From NCBI RefSeq assembly GCF_001570725.1, contig NZ_BCNV01000001.1:434001-498000 (forward strand): a stretch of 64,000 nucleotides of DNA, in the 5' to 3' direction. The translations under genes and the position numbers were made by a program. Positions 25,885 to 34,083 of the stretch are shown here, piece by piece; position 1 is the stretch's first letter; each line of letters starts with the position of its first letter. The notes beneath the pieces are model-generated. The model did not search any database and was not told the origin of the DNA. It was given only the letters and a program-made list of their open reading frames with translations. Origin of the DNA: Paenibacillus amylolyticus (lineage in GTDB: Bacteria; Bacillota; Bacilli; Paenibacillales; Paenibacillaceae).

Positions 25885-27690
25885 ATGCAGATGAATCTTA
25901 GACATCACACGGTAAACAAAGTAATCGCTTGTGTTCTGTCATTCATATTTATCATTATGACAATAGCGGTACCTGCCCACGCTGAAGAGAAACAGGTTGA
26001 GACTACACCATCCAGGATTCCTTTATCCAAGTTAGAGGAAACGATTGATGCTTATGTTGCCTCGTATGAGAAGTATACCGCTGCCGTTTCGGTTGTGGCT
26101 ATTAAAGATGGTGAAACCATTGTGAATAAGGCATATGGTTACGCGGATATTGAGAAGCAGCGAAAGGCGGATACCTCTACTGTGTTTGAATGGGCTTCCA
26201 TCTCGAAACTGTTGGTCTATACGAGTGTGATGCAACTTGTCGAACAAGGAAAGCTTGATTTGGAGACGGATATCCAAGAATATCTGCCAGAGGGATTTTT
26301 CAAAAAGCTGAAATATGATGATCCGATTACGCTAATGAATCTGATGCATCACAATGCGGGTTGGGAAGATCAGACAGCGGCCGAGGTGTTTTATTACTCC
26401 GAGGATGAAACGTTAGAATTAGGAGAAACGCTGCGTAAAAATGAGCCGAAACAGATCTATAAACCGAATAGCATAGTAGGTTATTCGAACTATGGCGTTG
26501 GTCTAGCCGGTTACATCGTGGAAGTGATAAGTGGCCAACCGTTTTATGAATATGTCGATCAACATATTTTCGAACCACTTCATATGAACGACACTTCGAT
26601 TCATCCAACGGGGCAAGATCATCCAGACCTAGTACAAAGAAGGAATGAGATTGAAGGGTATACGAAAGATTTGAAACTGATCCCTCAGAACAGAGTATAC
26701 GTAACGTTTTATCCTACAGGGGCAGCGATTGGGACAGCAGAAGATTTAGGCAAATTCCTTGCAGCGCTGATGCCAGTAGATGATAGCAATGTATTATTTA
26801 AGAACAGGGATACGTTAAACGAAATGTTATCAACAAGTCTCTATTATGACGGGACCTCTACTCCGCGATTTGCGCATGGGTTCGTTGAGATGGAATACTG
26901 GGTGCCTACGCTGATGCACGAGGGGAATTTGAAAGGATTCTCCAGTAAACTTGTCTTTGATCCCGAAACTAAATTTGGGATGGTAGTTATGACAAACCAG
27001 TCTTTTGAGGAAATTTATTATTATGGACTTATTAAAGAGATTTTCGGTGATAACGTCAATTCTAATAGAGTTACTTCGGAGGGGGGAGGATATTTTCAAT
27101 CCGCACGACGGGCAGCATCTAGATTTACTAATTTATTTACGGTCCTTGATATAAGGAAATTCACAAAAGCTGATTTAGCAAAGTCTTATAATGTTGTCGA
27201 GCATAATGGCCTTGTTGAGAAAATTTCCGTCACTCCTTACATTGATTATTTGCCTGTATCGAATGTAAAGGTGAACTTGATTAAAATATCTTTTATTCCT
27301 GCTGTGCTTGCTGCCATTTTCACTTTAATCGCTTTGATCGGCTATGTGATCCGGAAGCTTCTTAACAAACGAGATAAACGAGGAAAGCCTACGAAAAATT
27401 CTAATAAATATTATCTTGCAATTAACTTTGCAGGTGTGGCACTCCTTCTTAATCTTTTCATCCTACAAACGAAGATTAGTTTTCCGAATTATCCCGCTTA
27501 TTCTTCGTTAAGGATCAATTTAATGTTTAATCTACTATATGTGGTTCTAGCAGTCGCGTATCTTGGCTTACTTATGTACAAACTGTGGAAGAACAGTTAC
27601 AGCAAAAAGCAAAAGCTGATGTACATCATGTCTGGTATCTCGGCTGCTATCTTGGCTGCTTTTATTGTGGGATGGAATTTGTATGTTTAG
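25885..27690 (+). CDS. Serine hydrolase (beta-lactamase/PBP4-like) with membrane tail
   Basis: 601 residues. A signal peptide (IACVLSFIFIIMTIAVPAHA) precedes a class-C beta-lactamase-like domain. It contains SISK (Ser105-Lys108), YSNYG as the Tyr-x-Asn motif and HEGNLKGF in place of the KTG triad. The C-terminal 150 residues hold about four membrane helices, an arrangement seen in Bacillales penicillin-binding-protein-related esterases/peptidases. It acts outside the cell on peptidoglycan or D-amino-acid peptides; true beta-lactamase activity is not implied. Good ribosome site AAAGGAGAG. Confidence 0.9.
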   Translation: MQMNLRHHTVNKVIACVLSFIFIIMTIAVPAHAEEKQVETTPSRIPLSKLEETIDAYVASYEKYTAAVSVVAIKDGETIVNKAYGYADIEKQRKADTSTVFEWASISKLLVYTSVMQLVEQGKLDLETDIQEYLPEGFFKKLKYDDPITLMNLMHHNAGWEDQTAAEVFYYSEDETLELGETLRKNEPKQIYKPNSIVGYSNYGVGLAGYIVEVISGQPFYEYVDQHIFEPLHMNDTSIHPTGQDHPDLVQRRNEIEGYTKDLKLIPQNRVYVTFYPTGAAIGTAEDLGKFLAALMPVDDSNVLFKNRDTLNEMLSTSLYYDGTSTPRFAHGFVEMEYWVPTLMHEGNLKGFSSKLVFDPETKFGMVVMTNQSFEEIYYYGLIKEIFGDNVNSNRVTSEGGGYFQSARRAASRFTNLFTVLDIRKFTKADLAKSYNVVEHNGLVEKISVTPYIDYLPVSNVKVNLIKISFIPAVLAAIFTLIALIGYVIRKLLNKRDKRGKPTKNSNKYYLAINFAGVALLLNLFILQTKISFPNYPAYSSLRINLMFNLLYVVLAVAYLGLLMYKLWKNSYSKKQKLMYIMSGISAAILAAFIVGWNLYV

Positions 27691-27784
27691 AAGGGCAGAA
27701 GCTAAATATAGATATTTCAAACATTACAAAGGCTTGCGGATGACTCCTATATATAAGTGATATTAAGTGAGGTCAATTACAAAG

Positions 27785-27826
27785 ACATAAAGGCAGCAGT
27801 TCCTTATCGGGACCTGCTGTCTTTAA
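27785..27826 (+). terminator. Rho-independent terminator
   Basis: AAAGGCAGCAG-TTCC...GGGA-CCTGCTGTCTTT hairpin about 100 bp after the serine hydrolase gene. The remaining sequence to 28008 shows no gene. Confidence 0.65.
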
Positions 27827-28008
27827 ATTAGTTGGACAAGTATATAAACAAAGTCAAAGGTAACAACAAAAATGATCAGGGCTCTAGTTTAGATCTCTCA
27901 CTGGCTTATTGCTACAGGTATTTGACACAGTTAATAAATGAACGGTAAAATCCAGATATTCCCTGAATTCAGAAACTAAATATTTCTTTAGTAGGTGTGA
28001 GGTATTCT

Positions 28009-29244
28009 ATGACGAGAATTATGGTTACGCCAGAGCAACTTTTCGCAATTAGTAAACAGTTCTCTACAGCTTATACTACTCTTCAACACATGAATGAAAG
28101 TCTTCTGCGAAGTATGACTGATATTGAAGCGAACTGGGATGGGAGTACTAGAGAAAGGTTCTACTATGATTTCAAGAAGTCACAGATTGTTATGACTGAA
28201 GTTGTCACACTTATGAGTTCAATATCAACTGTGTTACATAACCATGGAGAACGATTTCTCCAAGCTGATCACGGGTCGGAAGAGCAAGTAGACATAAACT
28301 GTTTACCACCACCACCGAATGCTTGTGGCCCACAGGAAGGTGTAGACGATCGGAATGCAGTTGAGAAGTCTGTAGATAGTTTAAAAGAGCTAGGACAAGC
28401 ATTTATACAATCGGCAGATGACCGATATCAGAAGAGATATGATAGTGTAGGCGGATTTCTGGATTACTGGACATTTGGTATTCCAAGTGGACTCGTAAAC
28501 GGGTATGTTGATCGAGCTGACAAAGCTTTAGAGTCGCCTCAAGACACACTGAACTGGTTGACATTTGGAGTCCATGGAACGATTAGGGAAGCCGTTTTGC
28601 CTACAGATGCTTGGTCAAGTGAACATTGGGCAAGTATACTTGGTACAGGTGGTATGGTATTAGGGGTAAGCTCTGTTTTCAAACCAAAGCTGCATATCGA
28701 TACCTCTGTTAAATATGAGGGCGCAGTGGATTTTAGACAGATTTTAAGTGACGGACAACGCAATGAGCTTCCGCTGACGGATAACCAAAAGATTGAGATA
28801 AAGAGTTACTTGAACAAGCTTGATTTCCCCGAAGAAAATATCTTAATCGCACAACCTGGTTATTATGATACCTGGAATACAGGCATGATGTATAATCGCT
28901 TGGTCATCAATACGGATGTCTTACCAGCAGCAGCCCCGGGAGTAGGGACTTTGAGTGCGAATACACGCATTTCAATGAATGCTACACTAGCTCACGAGAT
29001 TATTGGGCACTATGAGGCTTCTATCGCAGGCAGATCGTTCCCACTTTATGATCTTCCTCCTGAAGTCATCAAAAGAAACTATGCTCTTGATGAAGCTCAG
29101 GCAAGTATCCGCGCAGCAAGGTTTGCTCCTGAACTCAATTCTACTGAACGATATGCTTTATTGAGAGATGCGATAGTCAGGCTTCATAATGCCGATCTCA
29201 GAGTGCGAGATGTCAAAGGCGAGCTATTCATAGATCACAGATAA
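28009..29244 (+). CDS. WXG100-type toxin with HExxH C-terminal domain
   Basis: 411 residues. The N-terminal 95 are a WXG100/ESAT-6-like hairpin (ANWDGSTRERFYYDF), the export signal for the type VII secretion system. A short proline hinge (CLPPPPNACG) precedes a pre-toxin region (GFLDYWTFGIPSGLVNGYVD, LTFGVHGTIREAV). The C-terminal domain has HEIIGHYEA (an HExxH zinc-protease-like motif) and a later ALDEAQASIRAARF glutamate that could be the third ligand. This suggests a metallopeptidase-like effector, although the fold is not proved. The downstream small gene is probably its immunity gene. Confidence 0.8.
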   Translation: MTRIMVTPEQLFAISKQFSTAYTTLQHMNESLLRSMTDIEANWDGSTRERFYYDFKKSQIVMTEVVTLMSSISTVLHNHGERFLQADHGSEEQVDINCLPPPPNACGPQEGVDDRNAVEKSVDSLKELGQAFIQSADDRYQKRYDSVGGFLDYWTFGIPSGLVNGYVDRADKALESPQDTLNWLTFGVHGTIREAVLPTDAWSSEHWASILGTGGMVLGVSSVFKPKLHIDTSVKYEGAVDFRQILSDGQRNELPLTDNQKIEIKSYLNKLDFPEENILIAQPGYYDTWNTGMMYNRLVINTDVLPAAAPGVGTLSANTRISMNATLAHEIIGHYEASIAGRSFPLYDLPPEVIKRNYALDEAQASIRAARFAPELNSTERYALLRDAIVRLHNADLRVRDVKGELFIDHR

Positions 29245-29256
29245 GGAGGCCATACA

Positions 29257-29550
29257 ATGGAAACTAAAATGCTGTTTGGCGTTGGCTTAGTCTTCGATAC
29301 TCCGGAATTCGGAACCATCGTTATGGGGGCTAATGAAGAGTTGGATGAACTACTTCCTTCAACAATCAAAGAGATGATCGGTAAACAGATTATTATCAAA
29401 AAAACGGATGGGGAAGAGCAAATATTTGAAGTTGTTTCTACTCAAATTAATCATTCTATAGCCGGTAAAAAAAATATCGGTATATGTTTGGGTAAAAGTA
29501 TATCCCCAGACGACATACCTGCGGGTTCAATCGTCTACTGTTATCCATGA
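29257..29550 (+). CDS. Probable cognate immunity protein
   Basis: 97 residues starting 12 bp after the toxin stop, with a strong AAGGAGG. The small beta-barrel-like sequence (FGTIVMGANEELDELLPS; IGICLGKSISPDDIPAGSIVY) resembles EF-Tu domain-2-like barrels. Assignment as immunity rests on position immediately downstream of a polymorphic toxin; the sequence family is not recognised. Confidence 0.6.
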   Translation: METKMLFGVGLVFDTPEFGTIVMGANEELDELLPSTIKEMIGKQIIIKKTDGEEQIFEVVSTQINHSIAGKKNIGICLGKSISPDDIPAGSIVYCYP

Positions 29551-29661
29551 GACAAATTGACAGTAGGTATGCTTTGTTGAAGCTACATGGAGTGGCAGTT
29601 TTTTATTGCACTGGCTGTGCCCATCTTTACTTTTAAAGATCATATATGTTCCGAAAGCATC

Positions 29662-29710
29662 GGAAGGTCATCTGATTCCCTATTTGGGATGCAGAAATCC
29701 TTCCTTTTTT
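29662..29710 (+). terminator. Terminator upstream of recombinase
   Basis: GGAAGGTCATCTGATTCCC...GGGATGCAGAAATCCTTCC then TTTTTT. It insulates the recombinase gene from the toxin locus. It shares stem sequence with the hairpin at 17776. Confidence 0.8.
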
Positions 29711-29762
29711 GTTTTTCAAAATTGCGGAGAATGACATAGACTCAAACAAAGGAGAGTTTCCT

Positions 29763-30878
29763 ATGAACGATGATACTACAACGGAAAAGAAGATCACCAT
29801 AACTAAAGGTTCTACTCATTCATTGCATATTCGTTGTCCCTATAACCCTGCATATATTCAGCGCATTCGCCAGATTACGGGCAGAAAGTGGGAACCCAAA
29901 CAGAAAATGTGGATCATACCCTACACTATTGCGGCCATCCAGGAGTTTACGAGCCAGTTTGATTCAGATGAAGTTCAGATTACCCCGGAGTTGTGGGTTG
30001 ACAATGAAGAACTGCAGCAATGGAAAGCTAATAGGGGAAACAACCAGTGGAGCAAAGAACCGTTACAGAAGGCACTAAAGTTACGAGGATATAGTCGCAA
30101 AACGATCAAAGCGTATTGTAATCAGGTCGAGCGTTTTCTAAACAGCCTTAGCCTTAAAAATAAGGATGTCACTACTTCCAATGTTCAGAGATATTGCTTG
30201 GGTTTGCTTGAGCGAGGAATCTCCCATTCAAGCGTGAATCAGACCATTAGCGCTATACGTTTCTATTGCAAACATGTGCTCCATCACCCTACTGAAATTC
30301 AGTATATTCGTCCCAAAAAGCAGACCAAGCTTCCACAAGTGTTGTCTCAGAAAGAAGTTGCTCAATTGCTCAAATCCGTGACCAACCCTAAACATAAAGC
30401 AATTCTGTTCCTGACCTATTCTTCCGGGCTTCGTGTAGGTGAAGTTGTGCGTCTGCGTTGCAGCGATCTCGATATTGAAAGGCAGACACTTATTGTGAGA
30501 CAGGGGAAGGGTCAAAAGGATCGGAGAACGCTTCTTTCAAGTCTCGCCTGGGATATGGTACAGAAATACATAGATGAATACAGACCCAATCGTTGGCTAT
30601 TTCCGGGCCAATCTTCTGATCGACATCTTACTGAGCGGAGCGTACAGAAGGTTTTTGAAGAAGCTAGACAACGCGCAGGAATTATGAAAAAAGTAAGTAT
30701 TCATGCGCTGAGACACTCCTTCGCCACTCATTTGCTGGAAAACGGGACAGACCTGCGCTACATTCAGGAGTTACTTGGTCATACGAGTGCACGTACAACT
30801 CAGCGATATACGCATGTTAGTACGAAAAATATTCAGCGTATTCAAAGCCCGCTGGATCGGATGGATTTGGAAGATTGA
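29763..30878 (+). CDS. Tyrosine recombinase, candidate cassette integrase
   Basis: 371 residues from ATG 29763 (AAAGGAGAG). The extra N-terminal part (about 10-80; YNPAYIQRIRQITGRKWEPK, MWIIPYT) resembles the short HARP-like module of some DNA enzymes. A SAM-like core-binding domain follows (about 97-180; LRGYSRKTIKAYCNQVERFL), then the catalytic domain with all residues: Arg in SSGLRVGEVVRLR, Lys in GKGQKDRRT, HALRHSFATHLL, LGHTSARTTQ and nucleophile Tyr in RYTHV. The C-terminus QSPLD recalls IntI proteins. However, the roughly 20-residue insertion IntI carries before the HxxR motif is absent, so it is XerC/D-like. It lies immediately upstream of the cassette array, in the same orientation. 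Confidence 0.92.
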   Translation: MNDDTTTEKKITITKGSTHSLHIRCPYNPAYIQRIRQITGRKWEPKQKMWIIPYTIAAIQEFTSQFDSDEVQITPELWVDNEELQQWKANRGNNQWSKEPLQKALKLRGYSRKTIKAYCNQVERFLNSLSLKNKDVTTSNVQRYCLGLLERGISHSSVNQTISAIRFYCKHVLHHPTEIQYIRPKKQTKLPQVLSQKEVAQLLKSVTNPKHKAILFLTYSSGLRVGEVVRLRCSDLDIERQTLIVRQGKGQKDRRTLLSSLAWDMVQKYIDEYRPNRWLFPGQSSDRHLTERSVQKVFEEARQRAGIMKKVSIHALRHSFATHLLENGTDLRYIQELLGHTSARTTQRYTHVSTKNIQRIQSPLDRMDLED

Positions 30879-30937
30879 ATGCTTTAATAAATCTCCCTTT
30901 TTCACCAAATTCTTCTTCGCAAATACTACACCATAGG

Positions 30938-31020
30938 TTATCATATACGTAGTTCACATATCATACAGGATGTGTGGTATTTACGAAGTACATAAATTAG
31001 ATGTTAGGCGAAACTTCGTA
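30938..31020 (+). other. Candidate attI-like primary integration site
   Basis: Between the recombinase stop and the first cassette. The insertion core GTTAGGC is at 31003-31009. It is flanked by the inverted pair TACGAAGT (30982-30989) and ACTTCGTA (31013-31020). An upstream imperfect direct copy, TACGTAGTTCACATA (30945-30959), resembles TACGAAGTACATAAA (30982-30996), and another GTTA occurs at 30938. This layout (core plus accessory direct repeats, unlike the hairpin sites) is what an attI site would show. Inferred from position and repeats. Confidence 0.6.
30953..30981 (+). promoter_or_regulatory. Possible array promoter
   Basis: TTCACA, 17-bp spacer, GGTATT, reading into the array from within the candidate integration site. 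The match to consensus is modest. Confidence 0.3.
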
Positions 31021-31048
31021 GTAGATAATAATAAAGAGGAGTATATTA

Positions 31049-31690
31049 ATGGAGTATGCTATTATCCGCATGAACGAGGTTTTTCCAAGTGATAATGATG
31101 TTGCTAAGTGGGTAGTTGGATTGGCAGTCATACATAATGATTTTCTCTTTCTAAAGAAAAAGTTATTCAAATCTTCAGACGTGCTTTCGGACTTGATTTC
31201 AGAAGCACCATCTATCCTTAAAATTCTCACTGCTTCCCTAAGAGAGGCTATTTTCTATCTAGAGGAGTCTGAAAAATTAGCAGAAATAAGGACATATATT
31301 AATTCTTTACCCGAGCAGTTAATCCAGATGTATATGTCTCTTAAACTTCTATTTAGAAACGGTGCAAAGGCAGATTTATTGCAAAAATTAACAAACGCAA
31401 GAAACATAACTTATCATTACTCCAAACCTCAAAGGAACGAACTATCAGAAGCATTAGAAGCGTTGAGCAATGAAATTATATTTTACGAAGAGAACGACCA
31501 AAGGTTCTTGTTTGCAGAGCACGTAAGGAATACAATTTTATTAAATTCATTGTTTTCGTCTAATGAGATCAGATTAGGACAAGAGTTGCCCATATCAGAA
31601 TTAATAATAAGTATTAAAGAATCTATAGAGACCTTCATTGATTTTTCTAACAAGGTAAGTAGACACTACTTGGAAGATTTTTGTAAGTGA
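31049..31690 (+). CDS. Cassette 1: HEPN-motif protein (213 aa)
   Basis: All-helical soluble protein. NARNITYHYSK carries RNxxxH (R-x4-H), the catalytic motif of HEPN RNases, in the expected position at a helix end about residue 125. The first half (VVGLAVIHNDFLFLKKKL; SLREAIFYLEESEKL) resembles the HEPN-like helical bundles of AbiV- or MAE_28990-type defence proteins. It is the first cassette, so it is best placed for expression. Cassette ends match exactly: GTTAGGCGA at the start, TCGCCTAAC at the end. Confidence 0.72.
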   Translation: MEYAIIRMNEVFPSDNDVAKWVVGLAVIHNDFLFLKKKLFKSSDVLSDLISEAPSILKILTASLREAIFYLEESEKLAEIRTYINSLPEQLIQMYMSLKLLFRNGAKADLLQKLTNARNITYHYSKPQRNELSEALEALSNEIIFYEENDQRFLFAEHVRNTILLNSLFSSNEIRLGQELPISELIISIKESIETFIDFSNKVSRHYLEDFCK

Positions 31691-31704
31691 TTCATTGCAG
31701 CATC

Positions 31705-31820
31705 GCCTAACATAATATTCAAGCAACGGCTCCGTTGGAGCCTTGGTCTGCGGGAAGGAATTCGAGGAGGGATTTCAGCAGACAACCCCTTCGGGGTTCG
31801 TGAATACAGGAACGTTATGT
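31705..31820 (+). repeat. attC-like site 7
   Basis: Left core GCCTAAC (31705-31711), right core GTTATGT (31814-31820), 116 bp, long subtype with GGCTCC-GTT-GGAGCC, TCTGC...GCAGA and CCCC-TTC-GGGG hairpins. Its two flanks do not match each other; each matches the other end of its own cassette. Confidence 0.9.
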
Positions 31821-31850
31821 GAAACCACTCGAAAGCAAAGGAATAATAAA

Positions 31851-32432
31851 ATGATAAAAATGAGTGAAAATGAATGTTCAAAGCCTCTTAAAATCATAAT
31901 AGGAGCATCTTCACAAGCCTATCCAGACTGGATTCAAACTCAAGAAGAAGAATTGAATCTACTGGATCGAGCTGATTGGGAAGAAAGCTTTAAGTCGAAA
32001 AAGATTAGAACCATCCTTGCAGAACATGTATGGGAACATTTGTCTTACGAAGAAGGCGTGGAAGCAGCAAAGATTTGTTATGATTTTCTTGAACCAGAAG
32101 GATATATTCGATGTGCAGTTCCGGATGCTTTTTTTAGGAATGAAGAGTACCAGAATATTGTTCAGATCGGTGGACCCGGTCCAAAAGAACATCCAGCTGC
32201 AAGTCATAAGATCGTACATAATTATAAGACAATTACAAGCATGTTCGAAGAAGCAGGATTCAAGATTAAATTACTGGAATACTGTGACGAAAGTGGAGAG
32301 TTTCATTTTAATGACTGGAATCCTGAAGATGGTTTCATTTATAGATCTTTTCAATTTGATCACCGAAACAAGAATGATGAATTGGGATTCGTCTCACTGA
32401 TAGTGGATGCAGTCAAAGAAATGTCGGAGTAA
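31851..32432 (+). CDS. Cassette 2: SAM-methyltransferase-like protein
   Basis: 193 residues from ATG 31851 (AAAGGAAT). The region ILAEHVWEHLSYEEGVEAAK, YDFLEPEGYIRCAVPD and KIVHNYKTITSMFEEAGFKI corresponds to motifs II-IV and the C-terminal part of class I methyltransferases. The N-terminal glycine-rich SAM-binding loop is short or missing (KIIIGASSQAYPDW instead). It may be a methyltransferase of the family that begins this way, or a non-catalytic relative. Cassette 31815-32543. Confidence 0.72.
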   Translation: MIKMSENECSKPLKIIIGASSQAYPDWIQTQEEELNLLDRADWEESFKSKKIRTILAEHVWEHLSYEEGVEAAKICYDFLEPEGYIRCAVPDAFFRNEEYQNIVQIGGPGPKEHPAASHKIVHNYKTITSMFEEAGFKIKLLEYCDESGEFHFNDWNPEDGFIYRSFQFDHRNKNDELGFVSLIVDAVKEMSE

Positions 32433-32453
32433 TTCGAAGAAGAGAGTGGCATC

Positions 32454-32549
32454 ACATAACATAATATTCACGCTGTGGGCATACGCCCTTGGCCCGGCAT
32501 TCGCCGGACATCCGACATACGTCGGGTCGTGAATACAGGAACGTTATGC
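32454..32549 (+). repeat. attC-like site 8
   Basis: A typical 96-bp site. Left core ACATAAC, right core GTTATGC. Hairpins GGGC-ATAC-GCCC, CCGGC-ATTC-GCCGG, CCGAC-ATAC-GTCGG. The left flank pairs with GTTATGTGA at the start of cassette 2. Confidence 0.95.
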
Positions 32550-32580
32550 GAAATTAATTTAAAGATGAGGAGAAAGAATA

Positions 32581-33138
32581 ATGAATTGGTTAGAGTTTGT
32601 ATCTTCATTAATAGATGCGGTTGTGTGGCCTCTTTGTGTCATTACAGTTATCTTTCTATTAAAGAACCAACTAAAAGAATTAATTCCTGCGTTACGTAAT
32701 TTAAAATATAAAGACTTTGAAGTGAGTTTCGAGAAAACAATGGAATCCATAGAAGAGAATGTTGAAACCCTAGTAGAACCTATAGGAACGAGTTTTGCGA
32801 ATCCAGTGATATCTGAAAAATTTGCTTATCTATTTGAATTAACCAAAACCTCACCTAGATCAGCAATAATTGAATCTTGGCTAATTGTAGAAGAACAACT
32901 AATAAGATTATCTCAAACGAAGCTACATGATAGCGCAAATAAAACTCCTCAAATGATACTTAAGGAATTATCAATGATAGGAGCAATTAATAAAGAATTA
33001 TATAAAATTATTGAAGATCTAAGGAAGATTAGAAATGAAGCAGTCCATATAAACAAGTTTTACATTCATAATTATTTAATAAAAGATTATATAAGAACTT
33101 CCATGATTGTTGATAATGCTTTGAGGCAAATTGATTAA
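32581..33138 (+). CDS. Cassette 3: membrane-anchored DUF4145/HEPN-like protein
   Basis: 185 residues. N-terminal helix VVWPLCVITVIFLLK is a likely membrane anchor. The C-terminal domain matches DUF4145: AIIESWLIVEEQLIRLSQ, and KIRNEAVHINKF with RNxxxH, the HEPN motif. DUF4145 domains are common in restriction and defence proteins and may act as RNases or oligomerisation units. Ribosome site GAGGAGAAAG. Cassette ends GTTATGCG and CGCATAAC match. Confidence 0.78.
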   Translation: MNWLEFVSSLIDAVVWPLCVITVIFLLKNQLKELIPALRNLKYKDFEVSFEKTMESIEENVETLVEPIGTSFANPVISEKFAYLFELTKTSPRSAIIESWLIVEEQLIRLSQTKLHDSANKTPQMILKELSMIGAINKELYKIIEDLRKIRNEAVHINKFYIHNYLIKDYIRTSMIVDNALRQID

Positions 33139-33168
33139 TGTAAGTATGTCAAAGATGAAAGTAACTAC

Positions 33169-33330
33169 GCATAACAGGACATTCCACATCGTCGCATTGG
33201 CTCCTTGGTCGCTAAAGACAATTTCAGAGAGGTGGAATCCTATCCTTCGACACATTCAAGCGGTTAAGTCTGACGACTCAAGCCTACGGTTTTTAAGCCG
33301 CTTGAGCGTCAGGAATGCCAAACATTAGGA
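33169..33330 (+). repeat. attC-like site 9 (long, divergent)
   Basis: Left core GCATAAC (33169-33175), right core ATTAGGA (33324-33330), 162 bp. The usual ATTCACGC arm is replaced by ACATTCC...GGAATG, with an inner stem AAGCGG...CCGCTT. It has the same plan but a different arm sequence, so the recombinase may recognise shape more than sequence. Confidence 0.7.
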
Positions 33331-33373
33331 GGAATTATTTTAATCGATTAAATGAAAGGACTGATAGTTTAAG

Positions 33374-33952
33374 ATGGGCATACCTTCGAAATCAAAGATA
33401 TTTGAATATTGGATGAATTGGTTAGCTGAGAAGGGAATTGATTGGGGAGAGCCGTGTTGTTGGGCGTGTGGAAGATTTTGGGATAATAAATATGATATAA
33501 AGAAACCTCATGCAACTAGGGAAGAAATAATTAAGAATTGGGATAATGTCCCTTTACAAAGATGCCATATTATTGCCAAGCAATTCGACGGTACTGACGA
33601 ACCCTCAAATTTGTTTTTAATGTGCAGGGATTGTCATGATAAAGCTCCAAATACTAGATCGGTAGAAGCATTCTTAATATGGACAGAAAAGCAAAATTGG
33701 TATGAGAATTTTAGAGACGAAGTAATGAAGGAAATGAAAAATTTTGGACTTGAAGACAGGGTTGAAGAGCTGAACGAAATAATTGCAAATAAAGGAATAA
33801 AGGATAAAATCATAGGAGACTTAGGGATACATATGAATCAGAATGGAAAAGGTGCTCAAATAACCATCTCAACATATATTTCAGCGTTATATGGATTTCT
33901 AAAAGAGCAAGACAAATCGAAAGTTTCCCAAGAAGGCAATAACCTCGCCTAA
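33374..33952 (+). CDS. Cassette 4: HNH-type nuclease-like protein
   Basis: 192 residues. Zinc knuckle CCWACGRFW near the N-terminus, then QRCHIIAKQFDGTDEPSNLF and LMCRDCHDKAPNT, giving the C-x2-C ... H ... N ... C-x2-CH order of HNH/treble-clef nucleases. A C-terminal tail of about 80 residues is helical. It is likely a DNA nuclease in defence. The stop codon TAA is inside the left arm of the next site. The ribosome site is weak. Confidence 0.8.
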   Translation: MGIPSKSKIFEYWMNWLAEKGIDWGEPCCWACGRFWDNKYDIKKPHATREEIIKNWDNVPLQRCHIIAKQFDGTDEPSNLFLMCRDCHDKAPNTRSVEAFLIWTEKQNWYENFRDEVMKEMKNFGLEDRVEELNEIIANKGIKDKIIGDLGIHMNQNGKGAQITISTYISALYGFLKEQDKSKVSQEGNNLA

Positions 33953-34042
33953 CATAATATTCATGCTGCGGACATTCGTCCTTGGTCTGGCATTCGCCAG
34001 ACACCTGACATACGTCAGGTCGTGAATACAGGAACATTATAT
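33947..34042 (+). repeat. attC-like site 10
   Basis: 96 bp. Left core GCCTAAC, right core ATTATAT. Hairpins GGAC-ATTC-GTCC, CTGGC-ATTC-GCCAG, CCTGAC-ATAC-GTCAGG. The stop codon of the nuclease gene overlaps the left core. Confidence 0.92.
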
Positions 34043-34083
34043 AAAAGCCACGAAGAACATTTTTAAGGAAAGGTGATTAAAGG

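Noticed and set aside
29763-30878. Prophage integrase explanation for the recombinase
   Set aside because: No phage structural, lysis or replication genes and no tRNA attachment site are nearby, whereas a site array begins immediately after the gene.
33131-33328. Open frame of 65 codons at 33131
   Set aside because: It lies wholly inside attC-like site 9 and has no ribosome site; the reading frame is a by-product of the structured repeat.
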